From DASQMT01 sp963835735 (lineage in GTDB: Bacteria > Actinomycetota > Thermoleophilia > Solirubrobacterales > Solirubrobacteraceae), in the NCBI GenBank assembly GCA_963835735.1, contig CAWIGP010000001.1, positions 62,001 through 126,000 of the forward strand: DNA of 64,000 bases, written 5' to 3'. This document shows, one piece after another, positions 46,812 to 55,936 of the stretch. The position numbers and the translations under genes were made by a program. The notes under the pieces were generated by a model that saw only the letters and a program-made list of their open reading frames with translations, was not told the origin of the DNA and ran no database searches. Numbering within the stretch: the stretch's first letter is position 1; each line of letters starts with the position of its first letter.

Positions 46812-46874
46812 GAGTGTCGCCTTCGCCTGTCAGGGGCAGTGCCGCGTTTGCCTCCAAGCAGCAGCGCGACTGCG
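46812..46874. repeat. Direct repeat copy A flanking GYD gene
   Basis: About 63 bases, roughly 80 percent identical to 47362-47424. Shared blocks: GCCTTCGCCTGT, GGCAGTGC, TGCCTCCAAGC and AGCGCGACTG. Confidence 0.65.
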
Positions 46875-46930
46875 TACGCTACGACTGCTCCGCTCGCTCG
46901 CCGCTTCGCCGATCTCGACGACGCAGTGCT

Positions 46931-47257
46931 CTATGAACTTGGCGGCCGGTACGTTGCTGCGGCGGCCTTCCGCATCGCATCCTGGGCCTCGTCCATGTCG
47001 AGCAGAACGGTGGTCTCGACCTCCGATAACGCTCCGCTGGCGCCGACGGCCATAGCCAGCGCCGCCGCCGACGCGTTGTCGGGCGCCTCCATCAGAAAGA
47101 CTCCGTCGAACTCGCCAAAGGCGTACCAGAAGCCCAAGAGCTTGCCGCCAAGTGACTCGGCCACTTCTCGCGCCGCGGCGCTCCTGTCCTGCGGCTGAGC
47201 GAGCAGCGCCTTCATGGCGTCCGGCGTGTAGCTGAAGCGGCCGAGGTACAGCGGCAT
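46931..47257 (-). CDS. GYD domain protein (second copy)
   Basis: 108 residues from ATG 47257. MPLYLGRFSYTPDAMKALLA at the start, SLGGKLLGFWYAFGEFDGVFLMEAPDN in the middle, which is the classical GYD layout (the family is named after this region, here FGEFDG). Distinct from the shorter copy before purD. Flanked on both sides by related 63-bp repeats, so it may have moved or been amplified as a cassette. Confidence 0.82.
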   Translation of the reverse strand: MPLYLGRFSYTPDAMKALLAQPQDRSAAAREVAESLGGKLLGFWYAFGEFDGVFLMEAPDNASAAALAMAVGASGALSEVETTVLLDMDEAQDAMRKAAAATYRPPSS

Positions 47258-47361
47258 GCGAAGCCTCCACCCGACTGGGGTTGTTGGGGACCGAGCGATC
47301 CTCGCGGATCGCTGATGCGCGCGCAAGGCCACTCGCTCGGCGTCTGGTGACCAACGTCGCC

Positions 47362-47424
47362 CAGTGCTGCCTTCGCCTGTTGGCGGCAGTGCTGGTTCTG
47401 CCTCCAAGCGATAGCGCGACTGCT
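47362..47424. repeat. Direct repeat copy B flanking GYD gene
   Basis: Partner of 46812-46874 in the same orientation, 550 bases apart. Neither copy codes for anything recognisable. Confidence 0.65.
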
Positions 47425-47469
47425 CATGGCGACGGCTAGCCGGGCGCGATGCTCGCGCTAACGCTGTAG

Positions 47470-47990
47470 TCAGAGAGGAGCGCAGCCGGCGGTCCAGTAG
47501 GCGGCGACGACGAGGTGGTCGTAGCTGACGGCGGCGAGAGCGAGGAAGCGCCCGCCCTCGGCGTCGCGCACCGTCAGGTCACCGTCCTCGAAGCCCACCA
47601 GCACGAACGGCGGCGACTCGCATCGCAGCAGCGACGGGCCCTCCGCGACGCGCGGCGTCCCGATCGACGGCAGCGCGCCGCCGTGGCCGCGGTCGCACTC
47701 CCGGTTCACCAGCGCGCGGTCGTCCGACACCAAGGCGAGCGGCCGTCCGCCGCTGCTGAGCGTCGCCTCGGCGTCCGAGCCGATGCGCAGCTCGATAGTC
47801 CCGGAGGTCGCGCAGCGCCAGCGCCCCGCCGCCGAGGCGAGCGGGAGGCCAGCGTCCAGCGAGGCGCGACCGGATATCGCCGGCCACGTTCGCTGTCGAG
47901 CGCTCGACTGGCTGCGGCGGCTCGTGGCCGGAGCCGCCGCAGCCCGCGGCGCCGATCAGCAGTGAGAGTGCGATCGCGTGGCGCACCATC
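47470..47990 (-). pseudogene. Putative lipoprotein, frameshifted
   Basis: From ATG 47990 the frame begins RHAIALSLLIGAAGCGGSG, a signal peptide with lipobox AAGC, and continues PPQPVERSTANVAGDI. Near 47870 the coding frame moves by +1: SLDAGLPLASAAGRWRCATS, GTIELRIGSDAEATLSSGG, then EGPSLLRCESPPFVLVGFED and DHLVVAAYWTAGCAPL to the TGA at 47470. Four cysteines in the second part suggest an exported domain. No family recognised. Either one base error or a broken gene. Confidence 0.6.
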
Positions 47991-48293
47991 CCCCGGCGCG
48001 GTAACCAGCACGGTCGAACCGCATCCGGGTTCAACTCGTCGGCCATGGCCGAAACCCTAAGCGCCTCGGTTTCGGCGGTGATGACTACGACCCGTCGCAC
48101 CACCGCAATGATCCCGATAATGAGGAAGGGCTCCGCGGAAATCTCGCCACGTTCGATGATGACCCGAAGCGTGTACGGCGCTCGAAACGCGGAAAGTCGT
48201 AGCGGTGCGCGTAGTCGTCGAATGAGGTCATTCGAAGTTGGCTCCTGTGCTTCGCCGTCGCGATCCGGGTCTTGTGTGACCGTAGCACAGAAA

Positions 48294-48310
48294 CGGACGG
48301 ATGTCGTCCG
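48294..48310. promoter_or_regulatory. TetR operator copy 1
   Basis: CGGACG-gatgt-CGTCCG; the arms extend by one more pair. 59 bases before the TetR start. Identical arms recur three more times. Confidence 0.75.
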
Positions 48311-48331
48311 TTCGGACGAGCGGTTGTCTAT

Positions 48332-48348
48332 CGGACGCGGATCGTCCG
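48332..48348. promoter_or_regulatory. TetR operator copy 2
   Basis: CGGACG-cggat-CGTCCG, 21 bases before the TetR ATG. Centre is 38 bases from copy 1. Confidence 0.75.
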
Positions 48349-48368
48349 GCGAGGCTAGAATCGGCGTC

Positions 48369-49013
48369 ATGACCACTGCCCGCGAAGCGACCGGCACGGC
48401 GCCGACGGAGCGCATCGATTCCCAACGCAATCGCCGGCGCCTGATCGAGGCGGCGACGGAGGCGATCGCCGAGAAGGGTCTCGAGGTCTCGGCGCTGGAC
48501 ATCGCCACGCACGCGGGGCTCGGCGTCGGCACGCTGTACCGGCGCTTCGGGACCAAGGAGGCGCTGATCGAGGGCGTGCTGGTGAGCGTGGTCGACGAGC
48601 TGCTCGAGACGGCCGACCGCGCGCTGGCCGATGACGATCCCTGGCGGGGCTTCGCGACGTTTCTGACCGCGCTCGGAGAGGCGCAGCTCGAGAGCCGCGG
48701 ATTGGCCGAGCTGGCCGGGGCGCACGAGCCCGCCGACGGCCCGCTCCAGGAGCGACTCGTAAAGCAGCGGCGCGCGATGAAGCGGATCACCGAGCGCGCG
48801 CAGAAGGCGGGAGCGCTGCGTGCGGACGTCTCCTGGCGCGACATCATGTTGCTGTCGCGCGCCCAGGTCGCGGCCGAGGAGTGCGTCGGCGTGCGTGCGC
48901 GCCCGGAGCAGTGGCGGCGCACCGTCGCGGTGCTGCTCGACGGCCTGCGGGCTCCCGGCGCCTCGCCGCTGCCGGGGCGGCCGCCGCTCGACACGCTCCG
49001 CACCACGCGCTAG
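48369..49013 (+). CDS. TetR family regulator of the adjacent MMPL efflux gene
   Basis: 214 residues. HTH about 25-70 with EVSALDIATHAGLGVGTLYRRFGTKEALIEGV, then a helical ligand domain ending PLPGRPPLDTLRTTR. It lies in the same direction as the transporter 65 bases downstream. Four copies of CGGACG-N5-CGTCCG, two before this gene and two before the transporter, are almost certainly its operators, giving autorepression and ligand-induced efflux. Ligand unknown. Confidence 0.9.
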   Translation: MTTAREATGTAPTERIDSQRNRRRLIEAATEAIAEKGLEVSALDIATHAGLGVGTLYRRFGTKEALIEGVLVSVVDELLETADRALADDDPWRGFATFLTALGEAQLESRGLAELAGAHEPADGPLQERLVKQRRAMKRITERAQKAGALRADVSWRDIMLLSRAQVAAEECVGVRARPEQWRRTVAVLLDGLRAPGASPLPGRPPLDTLRTTR

Positions 49014-49018
49014 CGATA

Positions 49019-49035
49019 CGGACGTCTCGCGTCCG
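49019..49035. promoter_or_regulatory. TetR operator copy 3
   Basis: CGGACG-tctcg-CGTCCG between the TetR gene and the MMPL gene. Its centre is 19 bases from copy 4. Confidence 0.75.
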
Positions 49036-49037
49036 AT

Positions 49038-49054
49038 CGGACGATAATCGTCCG
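49038..49054. promoter_or_regulatory. TetR operator copy 4, overlapping a likely -10
   Basis: CGGACG-ataat-CGTCCG with arms extended to ATCGGACG/CGTCCGAT. The central GATAAT could be the -10 of the transporter promoter, so binding would block RNA polymerase. Confidence 0.78.
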
Positions 49055-49077
49055 ATTCTGTGGTAGAGTCGATCTCG

Positions 49078-51282
49078 ATGGCCCGCCTGCTGCAACGTCT
49101 CGGATACTTCGCGGTACGTCGTCGACGCCTCGTATTGGGCGGATGGATACTCGCCCTCGTCGTGCTGGGGGGCCTGGCCGGAGCGTTCAAGGGGACGTTC
49201 TCGGACGAATTCAAGGTCCCGGGCACCGAGTCGCAGAAGGCCATCGAGCTCATCCAGCGCGCCGTTCCGAACGCCAACGCGGACGCCGCGACCGGCCGGG
49301 TCGTCTTCGCCGCCCCGAGCGGTCAGTCGCTGAACTCCGGGGAAGGCAAGGCCGCGGTCGCGCAGGCCGTCAAGCAGCTTGCCGGCGTCCCCGATGTCGC
49401 GTCGGCCTCTGATCCGTTCAAGACCGCTGCCGTCTCCAAAGACGGACGCATCGCGTACACGGACCTGCAGTTCACGATCAAGCAGGCCGACGTCAGCGCG
49501 TCCCAGACCGACGCCATCGAGGCCGCGACCCGCTCGGCGGCGAACGCCGGGCTGCAGGTCCAATACGGAGGCTCCGCCGCGGCGGTGGAGAGCGATCCCC
49601 CGATCGGCGAGGTGCTCGGCGTGCTCGTCGCCGTGCTCGTGCTCACGATCACCTTCGGGTCGCTCATGGCGGCCGGTCTGCCGCTGCTGACGGCGCTCAT
49701 CGGCGTCGGCGTCGGCGCGCTCGGCATCCAGATCGCGAGCGGGATGACCGAGCTGACCTCGACCGTGATGGCGCTGGCAGCGATGCTCGGGCTCGCCGTT
49801 GGCATCGACTACGCGCTGTTCATCCTCTCCCGCCACCGCACGCAGATGCGCGACGGCACGAAGATCGAGGACTCGATCGCACTCGCCACCGGAACCGCCG
49901 GCAGCGCGGTCGTCTTCGCCGGCTCGACGGTCATCATCGCGCTCGTCGCGCTGACCGTCACCGGCGTGCCGCTCCTGGCACAGATGGGCATCGCGGCGGC
50001 CGGCACGATCGCCATCGCCGTCGCGCTGAGCCTCACGCTGGTCCCCGCTCTGCTCGCCTTCGCCGGCTCGCGCATCCTGCGCGGCAAGAGCTTCAGCGCC
50101 GCCCTCCCCGACGGGTCTGCGAAGGGCGCCATGACCATGGGCGCTCGCTGGATCGCCGTCGTCATGCGCCGCCCGGTGATCGCCTCCGGCGCGGTCGTCC
50201 TGACCCTCCTCGCCCTCGCCATCCCGGCACTCGACGTCCGCCTCGGCCTGCCCAATGACGGCACTGCCAACCCCGACACGACGGCCCGCCAGGCCTACGA
50301 CCTCGTCTCCGACGGCTTCGGCGTCGGCGTCAACGGCCAGCTCACGATCGCCGCCGAGATCGAGAACGCCGGCAATCCGCAAACCGCCGCCGACGCGACC
50401 GCTAAGGCGCTCACCGCGATGCCACACGTCGCGACCGTCTCGCCGGCCCAGGTCATCCCCGGGAAGGACCTCGCGCTCATCACGATCACGCCCTCCGGCG
50501 GCCCCTCCTCGACCGACACCGAGGATCTCGTGACCGCGATTCGACAGGACGCCGGGAAGCTCGAGGCCGCGACGGGCGCCCGGGTACTCGTCACCGGCCA
50601 GACCGCCACCAACATCGACGTGTCTCAGCGCATGGGCGACAGCCTCATCCCGTACCTCGCCGTCGTCGTCGGCCTCGCGCTCCTGTTGCTGACGATCGCG
50701 TTCCGCTCGATCCTGGTCCCGCTGACCGCGATCGCCGGCTTCCTCCTGACGATCGTCGCCTCCTTCGGCGCCGTCGTCCTCGTCTTCCAGAAGGGCGTCC
50801 TCGCCGGCCTGTTCGGCGTCTCACAGACCGGGCCGCTGATCAGCCTGCTCCCCGTCCTGATCATCGGCGTGATCTTCGGCCTCGCCATGGACTACCAGGT
50901 CTTCCTCGTCTCCCGCATGTACGAAGCGATCTCGCACGGCGCCAGCGCGCGCGACGCCGTCCGCGACGGCTTCCGCCACTCCGCCCGCGTCATCACCGCC
51001 GCCGCCCTGATCATGATCAGCGTCTTCGCCGGCTTCATCCTCCCCGACGACCCGATCATCAAGTCCATCGGGCTCGCCTTCGCCGTCGGCATCCTTATCG
51101 ACGCGTTCCTGATCCGAATGACGCTGATCCCGGCGCTCATGACCCTGCTCGGCGCGCGCGCCTGGTGGCTCCCGCGCTGGCTCAACCGCTTGATCCCCAA
51201 CCTCGACATCGAAGGCGCAGCTCTCGAACGCGAGCCCGCCCGGCCAGACTGCACGCTCGAGCCCGCCTCGGCGCGCGCCTAG
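49078..51282 (+). CDS. MMPL/RND-type membrane transporter
   Basis: 734 residues from ATG 49078 (a GTG 18 bases earlier is possible). Architecture: TM1 (LVLGGWILALVVLGGLAGA), extracytoplasmic loop, five helices with the GIDYALFILSRHRTQMRDG motif at the end of a helix, a cytoplasmic loop, then the second half with TM, loop and five helices including LAMDYQVFLVSRMYEA. These two GxDY-type motifs are the conserved proton-relay positions of MMPL proteins. Likely proton-driven export of a lipid or a drug-like compound. Controlled by the upstream TetR. The hydrolase gene follows after 26 bases. Confidence 0.93.
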   Translation: MARLLQRLGYFAVRRRRLVLGGWILALVVLGGLAGAFKGTFSDEFKVPGTESQKAIELIQRAVPNANADAATGRVVFAAPSGQSLNSGEGKAAVAQAVKQLAGVPDVASASDPFKTAAVSKDGRIAYTDLQFTIKQADVSASQTDAIEAATRSAANAGLQVQYGGSAAAVESDPPIGEVLGVLVAVLVLTITFGSLMAAGLPLLTALIGVGVGALGIQIASGMTELTSTVMALAAMLGLAVGIDYALFILSRHRTQMRDGTKIEDSIALATGTAGSAVVFAGSTVIIALVALTVTGVPLLAQMGIAAAGTIAIAVALSLTLVPALLAFAGSRILRGKSFSAALPDGSAKGAMTMGARWIAVVMRRPVIASGAVVLTLLALAIPALDVRLGLPNDGTANPDTTARQAYDLVSDGFGVGVNGQLTIAAEIENAGNPQTAADATAKALTAMPHVATVSPAQVIPGKDLALITITPSGGPSSTDTEDLVTAIRQDAGKLEAATGARVLVTGQTATNIDVSQRMGDSLIPYLAVVVGLALLLLTIAFRSILVPLTAIAGFLLTIVASFGAVVLVFQKGVLAGLFGVSQTGPLISLLPVLIIGVIFGLAMDYQVFLVSRMYEAISHGASARDAVRDGFRHSARVITAAALIMISVFAGFILPDDPIIKSIGLAFAVGILIDAFLIRMTLIPALMTLLGARAWWLPRWLNRLIPNLDIEGAALEREPARPDCTLEPASARA

Positions 51283-51308
51283 CACCGACGCAGAGTGAAA
51301 GGAACCCA

Positions 51309-52268
51309 GTGAAGTCCTCAACCACGACAGTCGTGCTCGAACCGGCAGCTCAGGAGTTCGCAGACGCGACGGCCGATCCCCCGTACCTGTTCGATCTCGG
51401 TCCCGTCGAGGCCCGAAGGACCGTCGATGGGGTGCAGTCCGGGGAGGTCGCAAAGCCCGATGTCGAGATGACGGACACCACCATCCCCGGCGGCCCGTCG
51501 GGTGCGGTGTCGGTCCGGATCCTACGTCCCAAGGGTGCCCAAGGCCGGCTGCCGGTGATTCTGTACGCACACGGCGGCGGCTGGGTGGTCGGGAATAGCC
51601 ACACCCACGACCGCCTGGTTCGTGAGCTCGCCGTCGGGACCGGCGCCGCGGTCGTGTTCCCCAACTACAGCCTCTCGCCGGAGGCGCGTTACCCGACCGC
51701 GATCGACGAGATCTACTCGGTGTTCGAGTGGGTCGCAGAGCACGGCGCGGAGCAGGATCTCGACGGCGCGCGGGTCGTTATCGCTGGCGACTCGGTCGGC
51801 GGCAACATGACCGCCGCGTCGACGCTGATGGCCAAGCAGCGCTCGGGCCCGGACCTCAGGGCCCAGGTGCTGTTCTACCCGGTGACCGACGCGAGCTTCG
51901 ACACCGGCTCCTACCACGAGTTCGCCGAGGGCCATTTCCTTCGGCGCGACATGATGGAGTGGTTCTGGGATCAGTACACGACGGATCCGGACGAGCGCGC
52001 TGAGATCACGGCCTCGCCGCTCCGCGCGACGACGAGCGATCTCGCCGGGCTCCCGAAGGCGCTCGTGATCACCGGCGAGGCGGACGTGCTTCGTGACGAA
52101 GGCGAGGCATACGCCAGCAAGTTGCGCGAGGCCGGCGTCGACGTCACCGCGACGCGCTACGAGGGCATCATCCACGACTTCGTGATGCTCAACCCGTTGC
52201 GTGGCACGAACGCCGCCGGCGCCGCAATCGCTCAGGCGATCGAGTACATCAGGCGCGCGTTGGCCTAA
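51309..52268 (+). CDS. Alpha/beta hydrolase, hormone-sensitive-lipase family esterase
   Basis: 319 residues from GTG 51309. Oxyanion-hole motif YAHGGGWVVG, nucleophile elbow IAGDSVGGN with catalytic Ser, Asp in TGEADVLRDEG, and His in YEGIIHDFVML. All of the triad is present, so an active esterase/lipase on short acyl esters is likely; soluble, without signal peptide. Same operon as the MMPL transporter, hence probably linked to handling the same compound. Confidence 0.92.
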   Translation: MKSSTTTVVLEPAAQEFADATADPPYLFDLGPVEARRTVDGVQSGEVAKPDVEMTDTTIPGGPSGAVSVRILRPKGAQGRLPVILYAHGGGWVVGNSHTHDRLVRELAVGTGAAVVFPNYSLSPEARYPTAIDEIYSVFEWVAEHGAEQDLDGARVVIAGDSVGGNMTAASTLMAKQRSGPDLRAQVLFYPVTDASFDTGSYHEFAEGHFLRRDMMEWFWDQYTTDPDERAEITASPLRATTSDLAGLPKALVITGEADVLRDEGEAYASKLREAGVDVTATRYEGIIHDFVMLNPLRGTNAAGAAIAQAIEYIRRALA

Positions 52269-52395
52269 CCGACCGAGCGGGCGAGGTCCCGATCCGGGGG
52301 CCTCGCCGAAGCTGAGTCGGCGCTACTGCCTCGCGCGAGGACCGGAACGGGGCCTTCCTCAGCGAGAGGACGGATTTCCAGGAGGTGGCCGCGTA

Positions 52396-52907
52396 ATGAG
52401 CGGAATCACGCACATCGACGAAACCGCCACGATCGGCGGCGACCTGACCGTTGGGCGCATCGGTCACGGGGCGATGCAGCTGACCGGGCCGAAGGTCTGG
52501 GCGAATACCCCGACCACGACAAAGGTGTTGCGCTGTTGCGCGCGGTCGTGGCCGCCGGCATGACGGACATCGACACAGCGGACGTCTACGGCCCTCACTC
52601 CAACGAGGAGCTCATCCGCGAGGCCTTGCACCCGTACCCGGACAACCTCGTGATCGCCACCAAGGGCGGGTTCGTCCGCAGCGGCCCCGAATACGCCGAC
52701 ATGGGGGCCGTCGGGAACAGGCACTACCTGCAGCAGGCGGCGTACATGAGCGCGCGGCGGCTCGGCCTGGACCACGGGAGAGCGACGCTCGACGAGACTG
52801 TTGCTCTTCCCATGGAAGGGGGCGTCTCGTGTCCCGCGGCGGACACGATCGCTGCGGACGAGCAGCATCAGCGCGGGCACGCCGCTCCCATCTCGGCCCT
52901 TGCATAA
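52396..52907 (+). pseudogene. Aldo/keto reductase fragment, frameshifted and truncated
   Basis: ATG 52396 with GGAGGT upstream. Starts TVGRIGHGAMQLTGPKVW, then a one-base deletion near 52500 shifts the frame to GEYPDHDKGVALLRAVVAAG and MTDIDTADVYGPHSNEELI (catalytic Asp and Tyr region), LVIATKGGFVRSGPEY. After SARRLGLD near 52770 the barrel sequence stops and unrelated sequence follows to the TAA at 52905. Only about one third of a ~300-residue aldo/keto reductase remains, so it is not functional. Confidence 0.75.
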
Positions 52908-53433
52908 GTACTGCCTAGGCGCATCGGCAACCTCGCGGTGTTGCGCCCGTCGAGCACGTCGCTCTCCCTTTCGCCTGAAGGGAGCAGCGCGTGCCGCGCG
53001 CCGCGCTTTCAACGGCCCGACCGTGTGCGCAGTGTTGCTATTGCCTCATTGCGATAGCGACGGTGCTCGAGTTCCTCCGATCGGGAGCTCGCAGGCGGCC
53101 GACGTCGTGCCTATGCACCGGATGCAACGGGTCGGGCCGAGCGGCGCTTCTGTTGATCGTCCGGAGCAGGCGCCCCCCGACGGTCACTCGGGCGCTCGCA
53201 CTCGGGCGAAAGCGGGCGCGTGGCGTCCTGCTTTCCGCGCAACGCAGGGAACTGCCCGTCGACGTCGTCAGCGCTCGTCGGCCATGAAGCGGGAGCGTTG
53301 AGACTTGCCGCTGCCCGAGCTTCTCGGTCACCATGGGTTGTCTGCACTCGACGCGGGACCAGCCCGATTGTCGGATCGTGAAGCGGCGAACGGAGCGTTC
53401 GGGGTTGCGGTCGGCGAGTTCGTGACGTCGCGG
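52908..53433. other. Gene-free stretch
   Basis: No supportable gene. A short repeat CGCCTGAAGGGAGCAG lies at 52972-52987 (see the dispersed repeat family). Confidence 0.55.
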
Positions 53434-54216
53434 TCAGTTGGCGGCGATGACGGCGACGCTGGTGCGGCCGCCGTCGACGTCGATGACGGTGCCGTGCACG
53501 AAGGCCGCTTCGTCGCTGGCGAGGTAGACGGCGGCGTGCGCGATTGCGTCGGGGGTGGCGCTTGCGCCGGCGGGTGTGCCGCGCATCATCGTCTCGGCGG
53601 GATGCTCGTCGGCACCGTTGGAGCTGTCGGGCTCGGGTGTGCGGATGACGCCGGGCGAGATCGCGTTGACGCGCACGCCGGCGGGGCCGAACTCGGCCGC
53701 CCAGGCCTTCGTCAGCGTCTCCATCGCGCCCTTGGTGGAGCTGTAGAGCGCACCGATCGGGATCCCGAGGCGGGCGATCCAGGAGCCGAGGTTGATGATC
53801 GCTCCGCCGCCGTGCCCGGCCATCGCCGGGGCGATCGCGGCGGTGAGGAAGAACGGTGCTTTTACGTTGACGGCGTAGACCTCGTCGAAGGTCGCCTCGT
53901 CGGTGGCGGGAGTCGTCGGGCCGGGGTAGATCCCGGCGTTGTTGACCAGCACGTCGATGCGCCCCCCGAGCGTGCGGGTCGCGTCCGCGGCGAGGTCGCG
54001 CGACGCCTGCGCAGATCCATCGAGCTCTGCGGCGATGAAGTCGGCGTGGCCGCCAGCCGAGCGGATCTCCTCGACGACCTCCGCACCCCGCCGCTCGCTG
54101 CGGCCGCTGACGACGACGTGCGCGCCCTCCGCGGCGAACGCGGTGGCGATCGCACGGCCGATGTTGCTGGTGGCGCCGGTGACGAGCGCCGTCTTGTACT
54201 CGAGTCGTGTGCTCAT
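53434..54216 (-). CDS. Short-chain dehydrogenase/reductase
   Basis: 260 residues. Classical SDR: cofactor loop ALVTGATSNIGRAIA, NNAGIYPGP, catalytic Ser in INLGSWIAR, Tyr and Lys in YSSTKGAME (YxxxK), and VNAISPGVIRTPEP. The basic residue pattern after the loop (SGRSERRG) favours NADPH. Divergent from the TetR gene at 54320; the perfect palindrome between them marks it as the likely target. Substrate unknown. Confidence 0.93.
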   Translation of the reverse strand: MSTRLEYKTALVTGATSNIGRAIATAFAAEGAHVVVSGRSERRGAEVVEEIRSAGGHADFIAAELDGSAQASRDLAADATRTLGGRIDVLVNNAGIYPGPTTPATDEATFDEVYAVNVKAPFFLTAAIAPAMAGHGGGAIINLGSWIARLGIPIGALYSSTKGAMETLTKAWAAEFGPAGVRVNAISPGVIRTPEPDSSNGADEHPAETMMRGTPAGASATPDAIAHAAVYLASDEAAFVHGTVIDVDGGRTSVAVIAAN

Positions 54217-54284
54217 GTGGAGGTCCCAGTCGTGATTGCGGTGCGGCCGGTGATCGACCGTTTGGTTTCACAAGCGTACAGAAA

Positions 54285-54300
54285 TGGACCCGCGGGTCCA
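54285..54300. promoter_or_regulatory. Perfect 16-bp palindrome, TetR operator
   Basis: TGGACCCGCGGGTCCA, 20 bases before the TetR ATG and 68 bases before the SDR start. Consistent with one operator controlling both divergent genes. Confidence 0.72.
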
Positions 54301-54319
54301 GAAGCCCTATCCTGGACGC

Positions 54320-54940
54320 ATGCCCACGACGACACGGCTCACCCCGAAGGGCGCCGCGACGCGCGCCCGGATCGTCGAGGCGGCTGCCGACCTGATCCTC
54401 AGCCGCGGCGTCGGTGGCACGCGATTGGATGACATCCGCGCCGGAACGGCGACGAGCAAGAGCCAGCTGTTTCACTACTTCCCGGGCGGCAAGGGCGAGC
54501 TCGTCAGCGCGATTGCTGCGTTTCAGAGCGAGCGGGTGCTCGACGCCCAGCGACCGTTCCTCGACACGCTCGACACATGGGAGGCCTGGGAGGCGTGGCG
54601 CGATACCGTCGTCGCGCACTACGGCTCGCAGGCGCATTGGGGCTGCCCGATCGGGGCGCTCACCGCCGAGCTGATCAACAACGAAGCCGACCGCGCCGCG
54701 GAGCTGGCCGCCCACATGGATCGCTGGCGCGGATATCTGGAGGCGGGTCTGCGGCGGATGCGCGTCTCCGGCTTGCTACGCGACGACGCCGACCCCGAGA
54801 AGCTCGCCCTATCTACCTTCGCCGCGCTGCACGGCGGCCTCCTCCTGACCCAGACGATGGAGTCGATCGAGCCGCTCGAAGCAGCGCTCGACGGAGCGCT
54901 GGCAGCGCTGCACGCCGCAGCCGCGCCACCCACTCCCTGA
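54320..54940 (+). CDS. TetR family regulator, LmrA/YxaF-like
   Basis: 206 residues. HTH with TRLDDIRAGTATSKSQLFHYFPGGKGELV, the HYFPGGKGEL signature being typical of the LmrA/YxaF subgroup, and C-domain with GCPIGALTAEL and HGGLLLTQTMES. Transcribed divergently from the SDR across 103 bases that hold the palindrome at 54285. Probably represses both genes until a small ligand binds. Confidence 0.9.
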   Translation: MPTTTRLTPKGAATRARIVEAAADLILSRGVGGTRLDDIRAGTATSKSQLFHYFPGGKGELVSAIAAFQSERVLDAQRPFLDTLDTWEAWEAWRDTVVAHYGSQAHWGCPIGALTAELINNEADRAAELAAHMDRWRGYLEAGLRRMRVSGLLRDDADPEKLALSTFAALHGGLLLTQTMESIEPLEAALDGALAALHAAAAPPTP

Positions 54941-55363
54941 ACATGCGGTGAGGGCGCGGCACCCGCGGCGGCACGAAAGCGGGACGGGACCTTCTCACGG
55001 CCGCCGCCCTGCTCCTCGCCAGAAGCCGGGCGCTGGTCCGGCCGGCATCCATGGGAACCGGCGAGGAGACGGCGCCGCCGCTCCCTCGCGCTCGCTTTCG
55101 CCCAATGCGAGCGCCCGAGTGCCGGTCCACGGCGCGCCCGTTGCGGACGAGGAGCATCCGCGCGGCGAAGCCCCTCCTGTCCGGCGGTTTGCATAGGCAG
55201 AGCGTGGGCGCCCTGACCAGCCGCGCCGCGTTCCCTTCTCACGGCCTCCGCTTTCGCAATCGCCTGACAGGAGCAGTCGGCCCGCTGGGGCCAGGAGGCT
55301 GCTCGCGAGCGGTCATCCCATCGATCCCGCGTCGGGACTCTCGGCGAAAGAGCTCGCCACGGC
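54941..55363. other. Gene-free stretch
   Basis: No gene seen. A copy of the short dispersed repeat (CGCCTGACAGGAGCAG) is at 55261-55276. Confidence 0.55.
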
Positions 55364-55936
55364 TCAGCGGCGGATGCGGTAGCGGATGTGGGTGGCCTCC
55401 GGTGTGTCGATCACCCGAACGATCTCCAACTCGATCAGCGACGGCAGAACGTCGAACAACCGGCGCCCCTGGCCGAGCAGCACCGGGACCTGATGGATCT
55501 GCACCTCATCGAGCACCCCGGCCTCGAGCGCCCGTTGCGCCGTGTACGCGCCACGCACCTGCACGTCCCGGTCCCCGGCGGCAGCCTTCGCCTGCGCCAT
55601 CGCGCTTTCGATCCCGTCGGTCACGTAGGTCACCAACGGATAGCCCCAACGGGCTGCTGGGCCGGGCGGGCGGTGGCTGGGGACGAAGATCGGGAGACCG
55701 CCATGATCACCGCCCCAGTGATCCATCAGCTCGGCAGTCCGCCGCCCTGCGAGGACCGCACCGGCCGCGTTCCATTCGTCTTGGAATTGCCCGGCCGGCC
55801 CGGACGGCTGGCCGGACTCTCCGTCTGCGTTGGCCCACTTGTGCAGCCGCTCGCCATCGTCGCCGCCGAGGAAATCGTTGGGGTCGGCGATGTACCCGTC
55901 GAGGGACATCGACATGTCGAGCACTGATGAGGACAT
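55364..55936 (-). CDS. Dihydrofolate reductase-like (RibD C-terminal domain) protein
   Basis: 190 residues. Starts VLDMSMSLDGYIADPNDFLGG, then GAVLAGRRTAELMDHWGG, VTYVTDGIESAMAQAKAAAG, and LIHQ-type strand EVQIHQVPVLLGQGRRLFD. This is the fold of small stand-alone RibD_C/DHFR-like reductases common in actinobacteria. An NADPH-dependent reductase is likely; the substrate is unknown and it is not in a riboflavin cluster. Confidence 0.88.
   Translation of the reverse strand: MSSSVLDMSMSLDGYIADPNDFLGGDDGERLHKWANADGESGQPSGPAGQFQDEWNAAGAVLAGRRTAELMDHWGGDHGGLPIFVPSHRPPGPAARWGYPLVTYVTDGIESAMAQAKAAAGDRDVQVRGAYTAQRALEAGVLDEVQIHQVPVLLGQGRRLFDVLPSLIELEIVRVIDTPEATHIRYRIRR

Larger units (their letters stand above)
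47991..48368. other. Intergenic region with TetR control sites
   Basis: No gene. The right half carries two copies of CGGACG-N5-CGTCCG (48294 and 48332) in front of the TetR gene. Confidence 0.7.
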
